DNA of 64,000 nucleotides from a virus. The stretch's first letter is position 1. Every line of letters begins with the position of its first letter. The notes beneath the pieces are model-generated. The model made no database searches and was not told the origin of the DNA. It saw only the letters and a list, made by a program, of their open reading frames with translations. The stretch is from positions 1 to 64,000 of the IMG/VR virus record IMGVR_UViG_3300044700_000345; one strand, 5' to 3'. Both the position numbers and the translations under genes were made by a program. Shown here piece by piece: positions 47,375-54,832 of this stretch.

Positions 47375-47668
47375 ATGCATCAACTCTATTTTGTTCCACG
47401 TGTACTCATCAATCGTGATGGTACCAAGCGAGTGATCCAAGCTGACACCGAGGTTAAGCTTCAGTTGATAACAAATACTCTAAAGGATATGTTCCTAGAA
47501 CCTGGTTTAAATGTTGTACAGCGAGATTATTTAGATGCCGCAATAGAAGCGTTAGATGTTGCATTATCATGCTTTGGTGATCCAGGTGATAGCTTTGGCG
47601 AACCACCTGTCACCTTAGATGAGATGCATACTGCTGCATGGCAGCAACATCAGGAGATGCACAGCTAG
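47375..47668 (+). CDS. Hypothetical protein, 97 aa
   Basis: Start at ATG 47375, 7 nt after the RlpA-like stop. Mixed alpha/beta, acidic second half (GDPGDSFGEPPVTLDE). No family recognised. Probably cotranscribed with the RlpA-like gene. Confidence 0.55.
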   Translation: MHQLYFVPRVLINRDGTKRVIQADTEVKLQLITNTLKDMFLEPGLNVVQRDYLDAAIEALDVALSCFGDPGDSFGEPPVTLDEMHTAAWQQHQEMHS

Positions 47669-47715
47669 TATATGCACGGAGCGAAGAACAACTTCGATAG
47701 CTCCATACTTCAGGG

Positions 47716-47782
47716 CACTGTAGTTTTTGAAGTTTCCTACAGTGGGTAACAGATCAGCCCTGCCGGTCGCTCCGGTGGGGCT
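47716..47782 (+). promoter_or_regulatory. Two stem-loops in a 180-nt gene gap
   Basis: CACTGTAG (47716-47723) pairs with CTACAGTG (47737-47744). AGCCC...GGGCT with inner CCGG/CCGG forms a second GC-rich hairpin (47756-47782). No U tract. Nothing else is seen between 47669 and 47848. Confidence 0.5.
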
Positions 47783-47848
47783 GCTCCCTGCTGCTGTGCT
47801 ACCATTGACAGTGTCGATAGCTTCAACACACACATTACAATTCAACAC

Positions 47849-48058
47849 ATGACCAGTCCACAGCTACCAAAGATTCCTGATTCAGTTGATCAACAACTAC
47901 TTGAAGCAATGCACTACATTGCCAAGTTAAAAGAGTCAGCTGATAAGTTTGGTATTGGATTCATTGGGGGCTTTATTGCCCCCAATGGAGAGAAGTTTGT
48001 AATGACAAACATGGATGAAGATGACCAAGAACTACTCATGCCTGAGCATCTGAAATGA
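47849..48058 (+). CDS. Small hypothetical protein, 69 aa
   Basis: Helical start (VDQQLLEAMHYIAKLKESAD), a Gly/Ile/Phe turn (FGIGFIGGFIAPNG) and an acidic end. ATGA overlap with the next gene. Unrecognised. Confidence 0.55.
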   Translation: MTSPQLPKIPDSVDQQLLEAMHYIAKLKESADKFGIGFIGGFIAPNGEKFVMTNMDEDDQELLMPEHLK

Positions 48059-48408
48059 CTGACCAACAACACCCGATCACCCCACCGCCTGAATTGGTGG
48101 AGAAGTGGGTGGAAAATTGGCACTCCACCCCAGGACTTCCTGACTGCCGCTATGAGTACATCGCCACCCGCGCCGCCCAATGGGGTGCCGACCAGGAGCT
48201 GGAGGCGTGTATCGAGTGGTTTGACAATCAGTCTCTGGTCTATCACCGTGACCTTGAAGAAGAACTCCGCGCCGCCCGCCGCCCCAAGCCAGCAACGCTG
48301 AACAGTATTGCCTTGCAAATGCTGGGCACTATTGAGCGCGACGCTCACTACCTGCCCGAGATTACTGACACTATCCGCCGTGCCCTGGAGGCCCTGCCCA
48401 ATGACTGA
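48055..48408 (+). CDS. Hypothetical protein, 117 aa, intact paralogue of the 55.4-kb amber gene
   Basis: Begins HPITPPPELVEKWVENW and contains AAQWGADQELEACIEWF, RRPKP and a C-terminal TDTIRRALEALPND. The gene at 55449 has the same order with a stop codon in place of the Trp of AAQWGAD. GC-rich, host-like codons. I recall similar short genes in freshwater picocyanobacteria and their phages; function unknown. Confidence 0.65.
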   Translation: MTDQQHPITPPPELVEKWVENWHSTPGLPDCRYEYIATRAAQWGADQELEACIEWFDNQSLVYHRDLEEELRAARRPKPATLNSIALQMLGTIERDAHYLPEITDTIRRALEALPND

Positions 48409-48598
48409 CAAATCACCAATCAACTTTGACAAGACTGTCGCTGGGTTTAACATAACCGAGCGAGGTGTTAGATCATTTACCAAGTCAATTCAACTTGGTC
48501 CATTCCAGATAACACTCAATGCCCGCGACTCAGGAGTCCGGGCATCTGTATCCTTGCCGGGTACAGGACTATCAAAACGTAACATCAAATTGTTTTAA
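48401..48598 (+). CDS. Small protein, 65 aa
   Basis: Start at ATG 48401 in the 8-nt ATGACTGA overlap with the previous stop. The sequence GVRSFTKSIQLGPFQITLNA and SVSLPGTGLSKRNIKLF resembles the short DUF4236-type domain (FRxxxxLGPxxxNxSxxGxxxSxGxxG...). Role unknown. Confidence 0.55.
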   Translation: MTDKSPINFDKTVAGFNITERGVRSFTKSIQLGPFQITLNARDSGVRASVSLPGTGLSKRNIKLF

Positions 48599-48603
48599 GT
48601 ATT

Positions 48604-48681
48604 ATGATTGCAACTTTCCTTATTGGTTATCTAGTTGGTTACCTAATTAGGTATCTAACTAAAATTGATCACAAAAAATAA
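48604..48681 (+). CDS. Possible 25-aa membrane micropeptide
   Basis: ATG 48604, TAA 48679-48681. Hydrophobic MIATFLIGYLVGYLIRYLT with a GYLxGYL repeat, then a Lys-rich tail. Three nt after the preceding stop is consistent with coupling, but the length makes it uncertain. Confidence 0.35.
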   Translation: MIATFLIGYLVGYLIRYLTKIDHKK

Positions 48682-48692
48682 AAATAACTATA

Positions 48693-48716
48693 CGTCCCAA
48701 GCATGACGTTAAACTG
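48693..48716 (+). promoter_or_regulatory. Recurring leader element, copy 3
   Basis: CGTC (48693-48696), loop CCAAGCAT, GACG (48705-48708), TTAAACTG; 21 nt before the start at 48738. An extra A-T pair closes the stem. Confidence 0.8.
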
Positions 48717-48737
48717 CCGTCCACCTACTCAACTCAC

Positions 48738-48959
48738 ATGCAAACTATTCACACCGGAACACTAATGGTTGCCTGGACTGCTAGCTCCAAGATTCAGGAT
48801 GAGTACATGCGCCTTTGGCAGGATGAACTACAAACTTGGATCAAGTTGTATGACATGCACCCTGCTATTGCTAAGTGTGCATATGACCGGGCAATGAATG
48901 CCAAGGGCGGATACGAAGGTACACGCAAAGTTACCAACATACTGTGGGGTATTCACTGA
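48738..48959 (+). CDS. Small hypothetical protein, 73 aa
   Basis: Trp/Lys-rich helical protein (LWQDELQTWIKLYD). It follows leader element copy 3 and its stop overlaps the next start by 1 nt (TGATG). No family recognised. Confidence 0.6.
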   Translation: MQTIHTGTLMVAWTASSKIQDEYMRLWQDELQTWIKLYDMHPAIAKCAYDRAMNAKGGYEGTRKVTNILWGIH

Positions 48960-49195
48960 TGGATGTTCTTGAGATTATCAAAACACAACTTGATTCAAAT
49001 GGATACACAATCTTTGCAATGGTTGATGACATGCAGTTGCTTTATCAACAGACTATGTACGAACCTGCTGAGTATTGTCCTGCAATATGCAAGGCTTATC
49101 TACTTGCAGATGACGAAGCTGATCTCCCTACTGGAGACAATGAGTTGCTTGCGTACATTAATGATTGCAATCTGAGCTGGACTCAGGTAAGCTGA
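48959..49195 (+). CDS. Small acidic protein, 78 aa
   Basis: Start ATG 48959 in the previous stop. Begins with MDVLEIIKTQLDSNGYTIFA, a helix-strand outline, and has an acidic Cys-containing middle (AEYCPAICKAYLLADDEADL). Five nt after its stop begins leader element copy 4. Confidence 0.6.
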   Translation: MDVLEIIKTQLDSNGYTIFAMVDDMQLLYQQTMYEPAEYCPAICKAYLLADDEADLPTGDNELLAYINDCNLSWTQVS

Positions 49196-49200
49196 TCATT

Positions 49201-49224
49201 CGTCCTGGTCATGACGTTAAACTG
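49201..49224 (+). promoter_or_regulatory. Recurring leader element, copy 4
   Basis: CGTC (49201-49204), loop CTGGTCAT, GACG (49213-49216), TTAAACTG; 36 nt before the start at 49261. Loop differs from copy 3 at three positions while stem and tail are kept. Confidence 0.78.
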
Positions 49225-49260
49225 ACCTATCAACACACACATCACCCAAGGTTTATTTCA

Positions 49261-49665
49261 ATGTCTTTTCCCACTAACGAAGTTATCAACTCCTGGTTCC
49301 AAGATGCACATACCGCTGCTGTTGCAGCAGGCGGTAGTGTATATGTCATGGAGAAACGCGCAGAGCAAGAGGTAGTTAAAGATGTTCTTCGCTGGGCTTA
49401 TCTAACTATGTTAGATGAACTAGAAGATCTCAACTATCCAACCAGCTCACGTGTTCGCATTCGTGTATATGAAATACTTAACAAACTTTACATCACGGAT
49501 GGTGTTGATGACACTGAAAATGATGAACTAGTAGATGATTACAATGATGAGGCTAGTTTGTTACCAGATGAGGATGAAGATGAGGAGCCTTCAACAGAAG
49601 TAGAACCTACACTAGCTCTTGAAATTATCAATGCTTTAATCAAAGCACTGATCGATAAGAAGTAA
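49261..49665 (+). CDS. Hypothetical protein with acidic tail, 134 aa
   Basis: Start at ATG 49261, since the longer frame reads through the leader element. A helical N-terminal part (VVKDVLRWAYLTMLDELEDL) and a very acidic stretch near residues 85-118 (PDEDEDEEPSTEVEP), then a hydrophobic end helix IINALIKALIDKK. Function unknown. Confidence 0.6.
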   Translation: MSFPTNEVINSWFQDAHTAAVAAGGSVYVMEKRAEQEVVKDVLRWAYLTMLDELEDLNYPTSSRVRIRVYEILNKLYITDGVDDTENDELVDDYNDEASLLPDEDEDEEPSTEVEPTLALEIINALIKALIDKK

Positions 49666-49674
49666 ATGCTTGAC

Positions 49675-49699
49675 TGTCCTGAGCTAAGACATTAAACTG
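49675..49699 (+). promoter_or_regulatory. Recurring leader element, copy 5 (compensatory stem)
   Basis: TGTC (49675-49678), loop CTGAGCTAA, GACA (49688-49691), TTAAACTG. Both sides of the outer pair differ from the other copies (C-G becomes T-A), so the dyad is kept. 32 nt before the start at 49732. Confidence 0.75.
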
Positions 49700-49731
49700 G
49701 CTTAACCCACACAATCACATCACACTCAACC

Positions 49732-51492
49732 ATGGAATTTAGACTCCCAGAAAATCTGCACCACCAACTGCTGGCCTATGATCCAGCATTGAAAGCATTG
49801 GCCAAGGAAAAGAAAGCTGCCGAGAAACCAGGGGGAGCACGTAAGAAAACCAAGTATCCAATTGGAAACATTAATGATTTGATCCCAGCTAATATTGTTG
49901 ATCCTGCTGTTATGCAGAGAGTAATTGATCAACTTAATTTAAGTGTTGCACCTGAAAAACATCATGTATTTTATACTCATTCTATCGGTTACGCCGCCGC
50001 CTCCAGTTACGCCAACACCTTTCCCAATGAAAGCACTGCAATCAGGCTTCCAATAGCTTCTGTTACAGATAGAAAAGTAAAAGCTATTCTCTATTACTGG
50101 GAATCAGTATGGGTAGCAGCATGGTTTCCTAATGCAGATGAAGATTATCTATATGGGTTTAGCTATGCAATATCAACTACCAAGGCAGAAAAGAAACGGT
50201 GTACGCGAATTTGTTTCAATAGAGCAAGTATGAATTTAGTATTGGCTGATATGGAAACAAGGAAGTATGGACGAGTTGATTATCATGTGCACACAGCAAC
50301 AGTTACTTTAGATACAGTATGTAGCTCAGTTAGTTATCATTGGGATCCATTTAACGTGAACGAATGGTCTGATAAAGGTAAACGTGTGAAACGAAATTGT
50401 ATTAAATTGTTTACAGAAGAAATGAGAACACGCATTCCAGTATGGAAAGATGAATGTGTATTTTCTCGTGTTGATAAGAAAATAAATAACTTGGATTATT
50501 TGTTTGGTCAAGGCCTGAATATGTTCAGTCATAAAACACCTGAAGAAGCAGATCTTAATTGGGTGCCGACTGCTGCAAATATAGGTAACAAAATATGTAA
50601 GTACTTAGATATCCCTGTTGTTATCTTTGCAAAACCATTTGTACAAAAGGAATTGCAACTTGCATGCGATGCAGCTATTGATATGTTTAATGATCCTACT
50701 GCTACTAATAGTCGCAGTGCACTAAAGCCTATCAAAAGATTCATTGAATACATGGAAGGTATCAGATGGATCCATAGTATTTGGCCAGATGCGCCTATTG
50801 ATTACTATCAAACATATAAAGAAGCATTAAGCAGCGTTGACTTTAATAGTTGGGGAATGTCTCATCTTATTAATCATTATACAAAAGCTAAGCAATGGGT
50901 ACAAGACCATATGCCTATTACTTCTATGTTTTTAATTCTTGATAAAACAGTTAGAGAAGAAAGGCTTAAGTTCCATGATATAGTTACTGGATTAACAATG
51001 TATGCTTTACGTGATACATTCACAATGATCAATACTGTATTAGATGCAGGCCAACCACTTGAACCACCTGCACGTTGGCGTCTCACTGAGTTCCATGATC
51101 ATGTGCAATCAGAAGCATGGAAGATCAAGAATATAAAACAAGATTTGCCCCAAGATTTATTCCCTAATCCAATTAAGATTACTCATCAAGAACACACGTG
51201 GACATTCTTACAACCAATGGATACACACCAGCTATCTCAATGGGGACAAGCAGTACGTAACTGTATAGGTACCGGTGGGTATGCAGAGGATGTTAAGAAA
51301 CGTTTACAGTTTATTGTGCTTTGTATGGTAGATGGTAAGCCTAAGTTTACTATTCAGTTGAAACTTAATCATGGCTTGATGTCTGTACAACAAATTGCTG
51401 GTATTGGCAATGCTCGTCTTAATGATGATGAGAAGGCTTTATATACTGACACATTCAGGCAGGCACTGGCTGTCCGCAGTGCAGTAGAGTAA
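49732..51492 (+). CDS. PcfJ-like protein, 586 aa
   Basis: The C-terminal 110 residues match the PcfJ domain order: HTWTFLQPMDTHQLSQWGQA, VRNCIGTGGYAEDV, a strand FIVLCMVDGKPKFTIQL and QQIAGIGNARLNDDEK (PcfJ: L..aegxxMxhCVxxYxxxv...xTIEl...xxxQxxGxxNxxp). The first 470 residues are helical and unrecognised. PcfJ proteins come from conjugative plasmids and phages and have no settled function. It is the longest gene in the early arm except the polymerase and carries leader element copy 5. Confidence 0.65.
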   Translation: MEFRLPENLHHQLLAYDPALKALAKEKKAAEKPGGARKKTKYPIGNINDLIPANIVDPAVMQRVIDQLNLSVAPEKHHVFYTHSIGYAAASSYANTFPNESTAIRLPIASVTDRKVKAILYYWESVWVAAWFPNADEDYLYGFSYAISTTKAEKKRCTRICFNRASMNLVLADMETRKYGRVDYHVHTATVTLDTVCSSVSYHWDPFNVNEWSDKGKRVKRNCIKLFTEEMRTRIPVWKDECVFSRVDKKINNLDYLFGQGLNMFSHKTPEEADLNWVPTAANIGNKICKYLDIPVVIFAKPFVQKELQLACDAAIDMFNDPTATNSRSALKPIKRFIEYMEGIRWIHSIWPDAPIDYYQTYKEALSSVDFNSWGMSHLINHYTKAKQWVQDHMPITSMFLILDKTVREERLKFHDIVTGLTMYALRDTFTMINTVLDAGQPLEPPARWRLTEFHDHVQSEAWKIKNIKQDLPQDLFPNPIKITHQEHTWTFLQPMDTHQLSQWGQAVRNCIGTGGYAEDVKKRLQFIVLCMVDGKPKFTIQLKLNHGLMSVQQIAGIGNARLNDDEKALYTDTFRQALAVRSAVE

Positions 51493-51551
51493 GCTCGGCC
51501 CTCACAGCCGCTGGCAGTCAGGCTTCCCCTACGTAAGTCCAGCCCTCTACT

Positions 51552-51782
51552 ATGACTGAACATCGTGACATAACACCAGAAGAAGAAGCATTGCTACAAC
51601 AAGCATTGCAAAATCTTGGTGCCTACATTACAGAGCAAGGTCAACCCCAGTACATATTGTTTGAGGACAATGATCCTCGCAATGAAGATGATTTTGATAC
51701 ATGGGATTATGGTACTGAGCCATTACCTCATGACCACACTTGGCGTTCAACATCAATTGAAATCAAATTCACTGAAGTATAA
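51552..51782 (+). CDS. Small acidic protein, 76 aa
   Basis: Very Glu/Asp-rich (ITPEEEALLQQALQNLGAYI, then DNDPRNEDDFDTWDYG). Such DNA-mimic-like charge is common in phage early proteins, some of which block restriction or CRISPR, but nothing specific is seen. TAATG overlap with the next gene. Confidence 0.55.
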   Translation: MTEHRDITPEEEALLQQALQNLGAYITEQGQPQYILFEDNDPRNEDDFDTWDYGTEPLPHDHTWRSTSIEIKFTEV

Positions 51783-51955
51783 TGACAAAAGAACTGCTTG
51801 ATCAAGCTTATCGGTTTTGCAAAAATCTTGAGAAGCTGTGTTGGCAAATGGCAATGGATCAAAACGAACCATTGTACAACAGATACAAACAACTAGAGTA
51901 TAAATCTTGGGCTCGTTATGAACGGCGTTTTAAAAAGTATCGGTCAAATAATTAA
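51782..51955 (+). CDS. Small basic protein, 57 aa
   Basis: ATG 51782 in the previous stop, TAA 51953-51955. Tyr/Lys/Arg-rich helix (LEYKSWARYERRFKKYRS). Overlaps the next gene by 38 nt. Its charge is opposite to that of the acidic gene just before it, which could point to a pair; that is speculation. Confidence 0.5.
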   Translation: MTKELLDQAYRFCKNLEKLCWQMAMDQNEPLYNRYKQLEYKSWARYERRFKKYRSNN

Positions 51956-52892
51956 CCCTGTTCGCTCTTCTATTACAAAAGAAGAGTTGTTTAATCAATT
52001 GTTTTCTCAAACAAAACAAAAGTTTGCAATTGAACCTGGGCCTATTGTTACAAAACAAAACAACGGTGATTTAACACAAGCCTTGCAGAAGTCTCAGCAA
52101 TTTGCTCAACGCACATTGCAGCAACATGTTGATACAGGAGCCTTGGAACTTGATCGTGTTCTTGGATCTATTGGAATTTCTTCTAACTTATCTGAGACAT
52201 TAAAGTATCCTACAACTCATTATGTACTTGAGCCAGGTGTTTATTATAAACGCCAACATAAACTTCCAGTAAATCAATCAAGAGCTACAATGCAATCTCC
52301 GGGTGTTATTCAAGAGTTCATTGGATTTAAAGACACACCAATGATGGATTGGGATGTGGCTGGTCCTTACCATGCAGAACGCAATGCAACTATCAGACAT
52401 CTTGGGGATGTAGAAGATCGCATTCAAAACTATCTCCAACAAAACCCACAAGCAACCATTAAACTTTACCAATCACCAGGGGGTTATCGTGCTTTTGATT
52501 TAACTACAAGACAATCTCCTATTCAATATAATTCTTCATTTGATTTATTGGATGTTGATCCGGATTATCGTATGATTTCACAACAAAAACCAGATGCACT
52601 TAAGTATGAAGGAACAATTCCTGTAAATGATACAGAACGATTCAACTCAAGGATTAATCCAAAACTTGGACGGGTTGACTGGGTTGCTCAACCTATTGCA
52701 GAAATTGCTGGAACACAAGCTGTTGTTGATCCAGAAAGCATGCGCCGTGTACGTATGTATCATGATGAACCTATTGAGAGAAACTTTTTAAAAGGGCAAG
52801 CTCAAGCAGCTGGCCTTGAAAAAGTAACAGAAAATTTACCTACTGCTTCACAATTCTTACAAAAACAAATTCGTTCTTACCTTGGGTTGTAG
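51918..52892 (+). CDS. Hypothetical protein, 324 aa, weak primase-like features
   Basis: N-terminal 90 residues helical. The core has PMMDWDVAGPYHAERNATIR, a helix, then IKLYQSPGGYRAFDL and FNSRINPKLGRVDWVAQP. An acidic pair, a strand with SPxGYR and a later RxxPKxGR block are in the order seen in archaeo-eukaryotic primase-like proteins, but the match is too thin for a firm call. Followed at once by the tRNA gene. Alternative: a virion protein, as the first 50 residues resemble those. Confidence 0.5.
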   Translation: MNGVLKSIGQIINPVRSSITKEELFNQLFSQTKQKFAIEPGPIVTKQNNGDLTQALQKSQQFAQRTLQQHVDTGALELDRVLGSIGISSNLSETLKYPTTHYVLEPGVYYKRQHKLPVNQSRATMQSPGVIQEFIGFKDTPMMDWDVAGPYHAERNATIRHLGDVEDRIQNYLQQNPQATIKLYQSPGGYRAFDLTTRQSPIQYNSSFDLLDVDPDYRMISQQKPDALKYEGTIPVNDTERFNSRINPKLGRVDWVAQPIAEIAGTQAVVDPESMRRVRMYHDEPIERNFLKGQAQAAGLEKVTENLPTASQFLQKQIRSYLGL

Positions 52893-52914
52893 GTTAAACT
52901 GTGTGTTTGGTAAT

Positions 52915-53001
52915 GGGGATGTGGTGGAATCGGTAGACACAACAGACTTAAAATCTGTCGGCCGTTAGGCCATGCGAGTTCAAGTCTCGCCATCCCTACC
53001 A
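52915..53001 (+). tRNA. tRNA-Leu (anticodon UAA)
   Basis: An 87-nt cloverleaf: acceptor GGGGATG / CATCCCT (first pair G-U), D arm with GGTAGAC, anticodon stem ACAGA/TCTGT with loop CTTAAAA (anticodon TAA), a long variable arm GGCC-GTTA-GGCC, T arm GCGAG-TTCAAGT-CTCGC, and an encoded ACCA end. The long variable arm and TAA anticodon give leucine. It would help read UUA codons, which are more common in AT-rich phage genes than in a GC-rich host. Confidence 0.95.
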
Positions 53002-53017
53002 AACCTACATTCAACTC

Positions 53018-53380
53018 ATGAACATCTTTGCTTGCTTCCAACATCTCATCCCTGAAGTCCATGCATTCAGTGATGAAGACCAACGCTACAACTTTGGTGC
53101 TACCTGGACAGCAGGTGATGGTCTCAAAGATTATCACAACCTTGAGCTAAGGTATGTACACAATTCAGAACGGCTTGCCCTCCAAGGGGAACCACAGCCT
53201 GACGGAAGCTGGGTCTACAAAGAACCAAGCGGTACCCTCCATCGCATCAGTGCAGAACGTGCAGCTCACTTCATGGAGCAGACGCATCAGCATGCAACGG
53301 TCATGTGCCAAATGTTAGATAAACTTACAAAAGCTGGGGTCGCTGCTCCAATAGTTGACACGGAAGCTCAGCCTGCGTAA
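53018..53380 (+). CDS. Hypothetical protein, 120 aa
   Basis: Starts 17 nt after the tRNA. Contains RYNFGATWTAGDGLKDYHNL and a beta-rich middle (LALQGEPQPDGSWVYKEPSG), ending with a helix. No family recognised. Followed by the terminator in repeat copy 1. Confidence 0.6.
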   Translation: MNIFACFQHLIPEVHAFSDEDQRYNFGATWTAGDGLKDYHNLELRYVHNSERLALQGEPQPDGSWVYKEPSGTLHRISAERAAHFMEQTHQHATVMCQMLDKLTKAGVAAPIVDTEAQPA

Positions 53381-53416
53381 GCTGGCTACAGAATGGTCGT
53401 CTGCGTATGAAGCCCC

Positions 53417-53487
53417 GCAGAAGCCTTTGGTTTTCCAAGGGCTTTTGTGCTATATTGATTCAATCACCTAGGCCTCTGCTCTCGTCA
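53417..53487 (+). repeat. 71-nt terminator-promoter repeat, copy 1
   Basis: Direct repeat with copy 2 (70 of 71 identical). Inside: a 9-bp hairpin AGCCTTTGG-TTTT-CCAAGGGCT followed by TTTTG (terminator, 53422-53446), then TATATT (53451-53456) with TTGGTT 18 nt before it (promoter overlapping the terminator stem). The unit's ends, GCAGAAGCC and GGCCTCTGC, are near-inverted repeats. Confidence 0.75.
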
Positions 53488-53550
53488 AGTCACGCTTAGG
53501 ATTTAAGTCCCGCTGCAGCGGGCCGGGAAATTGACCACTCCTGTCAAAGA

Positions 53551-53621
53551 GCAGAAGCCTTTGGTTTTCCAAGGGCTTTTGTGCTATATTGATTCAGTCA
53601 CCTAGGCCTCTGCTCTCGTCA
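53551..53621 (+). repeat. 71-nt terminator-promoter repeat, copy 2
   Basis: Same unit, 134 nt downstream of copy 1, one A-to-G change. Terminator at 53556-53580, TATATT at 53585-53590. Between the copies lies a perfect palindrome CCCGCTGCAGCGGG (53509-53522). RNAs started in copy 1 would end in copy 2. Confidence 0.75.
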
Positions 53622-53630
53622 TAGGGTTTG

Positions 53631-53655
53631 CCCCCTGCGCAAGCGGGGGTTTTTC
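53631..53655 (+). terminator. Rho-independent terminator with GCAA loop
   Basis: CCCCC(T)GC-GCAA-GCGGGGG followed by TTTTT; it would end any RNA started in repeat copy 2 after about 60 nt. The next gene starts 14 nt later and so needs another promoter or readthrough. Confidence 0.85.
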
Positions 53656-53669
53656 TTACTTACACAACC

Positions 53670-53987
53670 ATGCCTGAACTCACTTCAGTTGATCGTGACT
53701 TAGCCAATCAAGTTGTTGCAGTAATTGCAGACGATGATTGGCCTAAGGTACGTGAACATTTCATTGACAAAATCCTTGATGCAATGCCTACTACAATCAT
53801 GCAAAGGTTGACTGGTACCAGGGATGACTTTGATCAGGCAGAAAAGTTTCTGTTTGAGTACTACGAACCAACTGAACGCAACAAGACTTTAATCTTGGAT
53901 GCATTTCAAATCCTTGGTACAACACAAACATGTTACATGTTGGATTTAATTCTGCCAAAGGGAAAGGATGAACTGCCGAGCATGTAA
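53670..53987 (+). CDS. Hypothetical protein, 105 aa
   Basis: Start at ATG 53670, after the terminator. Acidic helical protein (VDRDLANQVVAVIADDDWPK; FDQAEKFLFEYYEPTERNK). No family recognised. Overlaps the zinc-ribbon/HTH gene by 20 nt. Confidence 0.6.
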   Translation: MPELTSVDRDLANQVVAVIADDDWPKVREHFIDKILDAMPTTIMQRLTGTRDDFDQAEKFLFEYYEPTERNKTLILDAFQILGTTQTCYMLDLILPKGKDELPSM

Positions 53988-54300
53988 CAGTACCAACACC
54001 CGCGTTACATGCACTGAACAAGCAGGCGATGTTACTAATCGGTGGTGTCGTTGTCTTGATTGCAAATCAAAGTTCAAAACTATTGAGCGCTATGCAGTTG
54101 CTAAACCAATCCCACTTGACCCACATGTATTGCGTGGAGATAAAAATCCAAACGCAAAACTAAATGCAATTCAAGTACAAACAGTTAGGCATCTGCATCA
54201 GCAAGGATATAGCAATGGACAGATTGCATTAAGACTTAAGATGCACCGCAGTACTATCTGCAAAATTGTCAACTACAAAACCTACAAGAACATTAAATGA
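53968..54300 (+). CDS. Zinc-ribbon plus helix-turn-helix regulator, 110 aa
   Basis: N-terminal zinc ribbon with CRAC (Cys3, Cys6) and CRCLDC (27-32), close to the NrdR-type ribbon that ends in FxTxERY. A linker with HVLRGDKNPNAKL follows. The C-terminal homeodomain-like HTH reads VQTVRHLHQQGYSNGQIALR, then HRSTICKIVN. It lacks the NrdR ATP-cone. Probably a transcription regulator or a homing-type DNA-binding protein; the RGxxNPxAKL linker is also found in such HNH-associated modules. Coupled to the next gene (ATGA). Confidence 0.7.
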   Translation: MNCRACNSTNTRVTCTEQAGDVTNRWCRCLDCKSKFKTIERYAVAKPIPLDPHVLRGDKNPNAKLNAIQVQTVRHLHQQGYSNGQIALRLKMHRSTICKIVNYKTYKNIK

Positions 54301-54605
54301 CTCGAAACAAAACAGTGTTTCAAGTTGGTGACCGTGTCGCTGAGCGCCCTAAGAACATGATCTTTTCTGGTCTTAGTACCAAGGCAAGGCAGACGGCAGC
54401 AGCCAACAACCAACAGCGTTATGGTATAGTGACTGGGCTTACCACCAAGGTAAGTACCAGTAAGCAAGTAACAAAGTATGTACTTGTGAAGTGGGATCAC
54501 CTGCAATCAGCAAGTGAGCACAGCCAGTCACGCATCTGTCACATAGCAGATGTGCATTCAATCGTTGCAAACTACCGCACTTCCCTTGGAGAAATCAACC
54601 CATGA
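54297..54605 (+). CDS. Small SH3-like protein, 102 aa
   Basis: FQVGDRVAERPK, RYGIVTGL and KYVLVKWDHLQS give a strand pattern like small SH3-type barrels. Lys/Gln/Ser-rich loops. I have the impression of relatives in freshwater cyanophages, not checked. Coupled to both neighbours by 4-nt overlaps. Confidence 0.6.
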   Translation: MTRNKTVFQVGDRVAERPKNMIFSGLSTKARQTAAANNQQRYGIVTGLTTKVSTSKQVTKYVLVKWDHLQSASEHSQSRICHIADVHSIVANYRTSLGEINP

Positions 54606-54832
54606 CTAATTTATTTGATCTTACAAGTAAAGAATTGTTTAGCTATTCCAAGCCTACGCCTGTGGAATCTACTAAAGAAAAACGTACTTATCACATTGAA
54701 GTTGATGACAATACTCATTGGGCACTAGTAAGTATTGCTGCTAAACAAAAATTACATCAAGAAGATTTTGTTGAGAATTTACTTGTTGGGTTTGTTGAAG
54801 AGTGGCGTGCTGTTCATGGGGCAACATCATGA
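54602..54832 (+). CDS. Small hypothetical protein, 76 aa
   Basis: Charged start, a strand YHIEVDDNTHWALVSIAAKQ and a helix EDFVENLLVGFVEEW; this strand-helix-helix outline resembles ribbon-helix-helix proteins but is not decisive. ATGA overlap with thyX suggests coregulation. Confidence 0.55.
   Translation: MTNLFDLTSKELFSYSKPTPVESTKEKRTYHIEVDDNTHWALVSIAAKQKLHQEDFVENLLVGFVEEWRAVHGATS

Noticed and set aside
47914-48483. 189-codon minus frame opposite the genes at 47.8-48.5 kb
   Set aside because: Covers two coupled plus-strand genes and their start-stop overlaps; a shadow of GC-rich codons.
52877-53137. Minus-strand frame across the tRNA gene
   Set aside because: It reads antisense through a complete tRNA-Leu and has no support.
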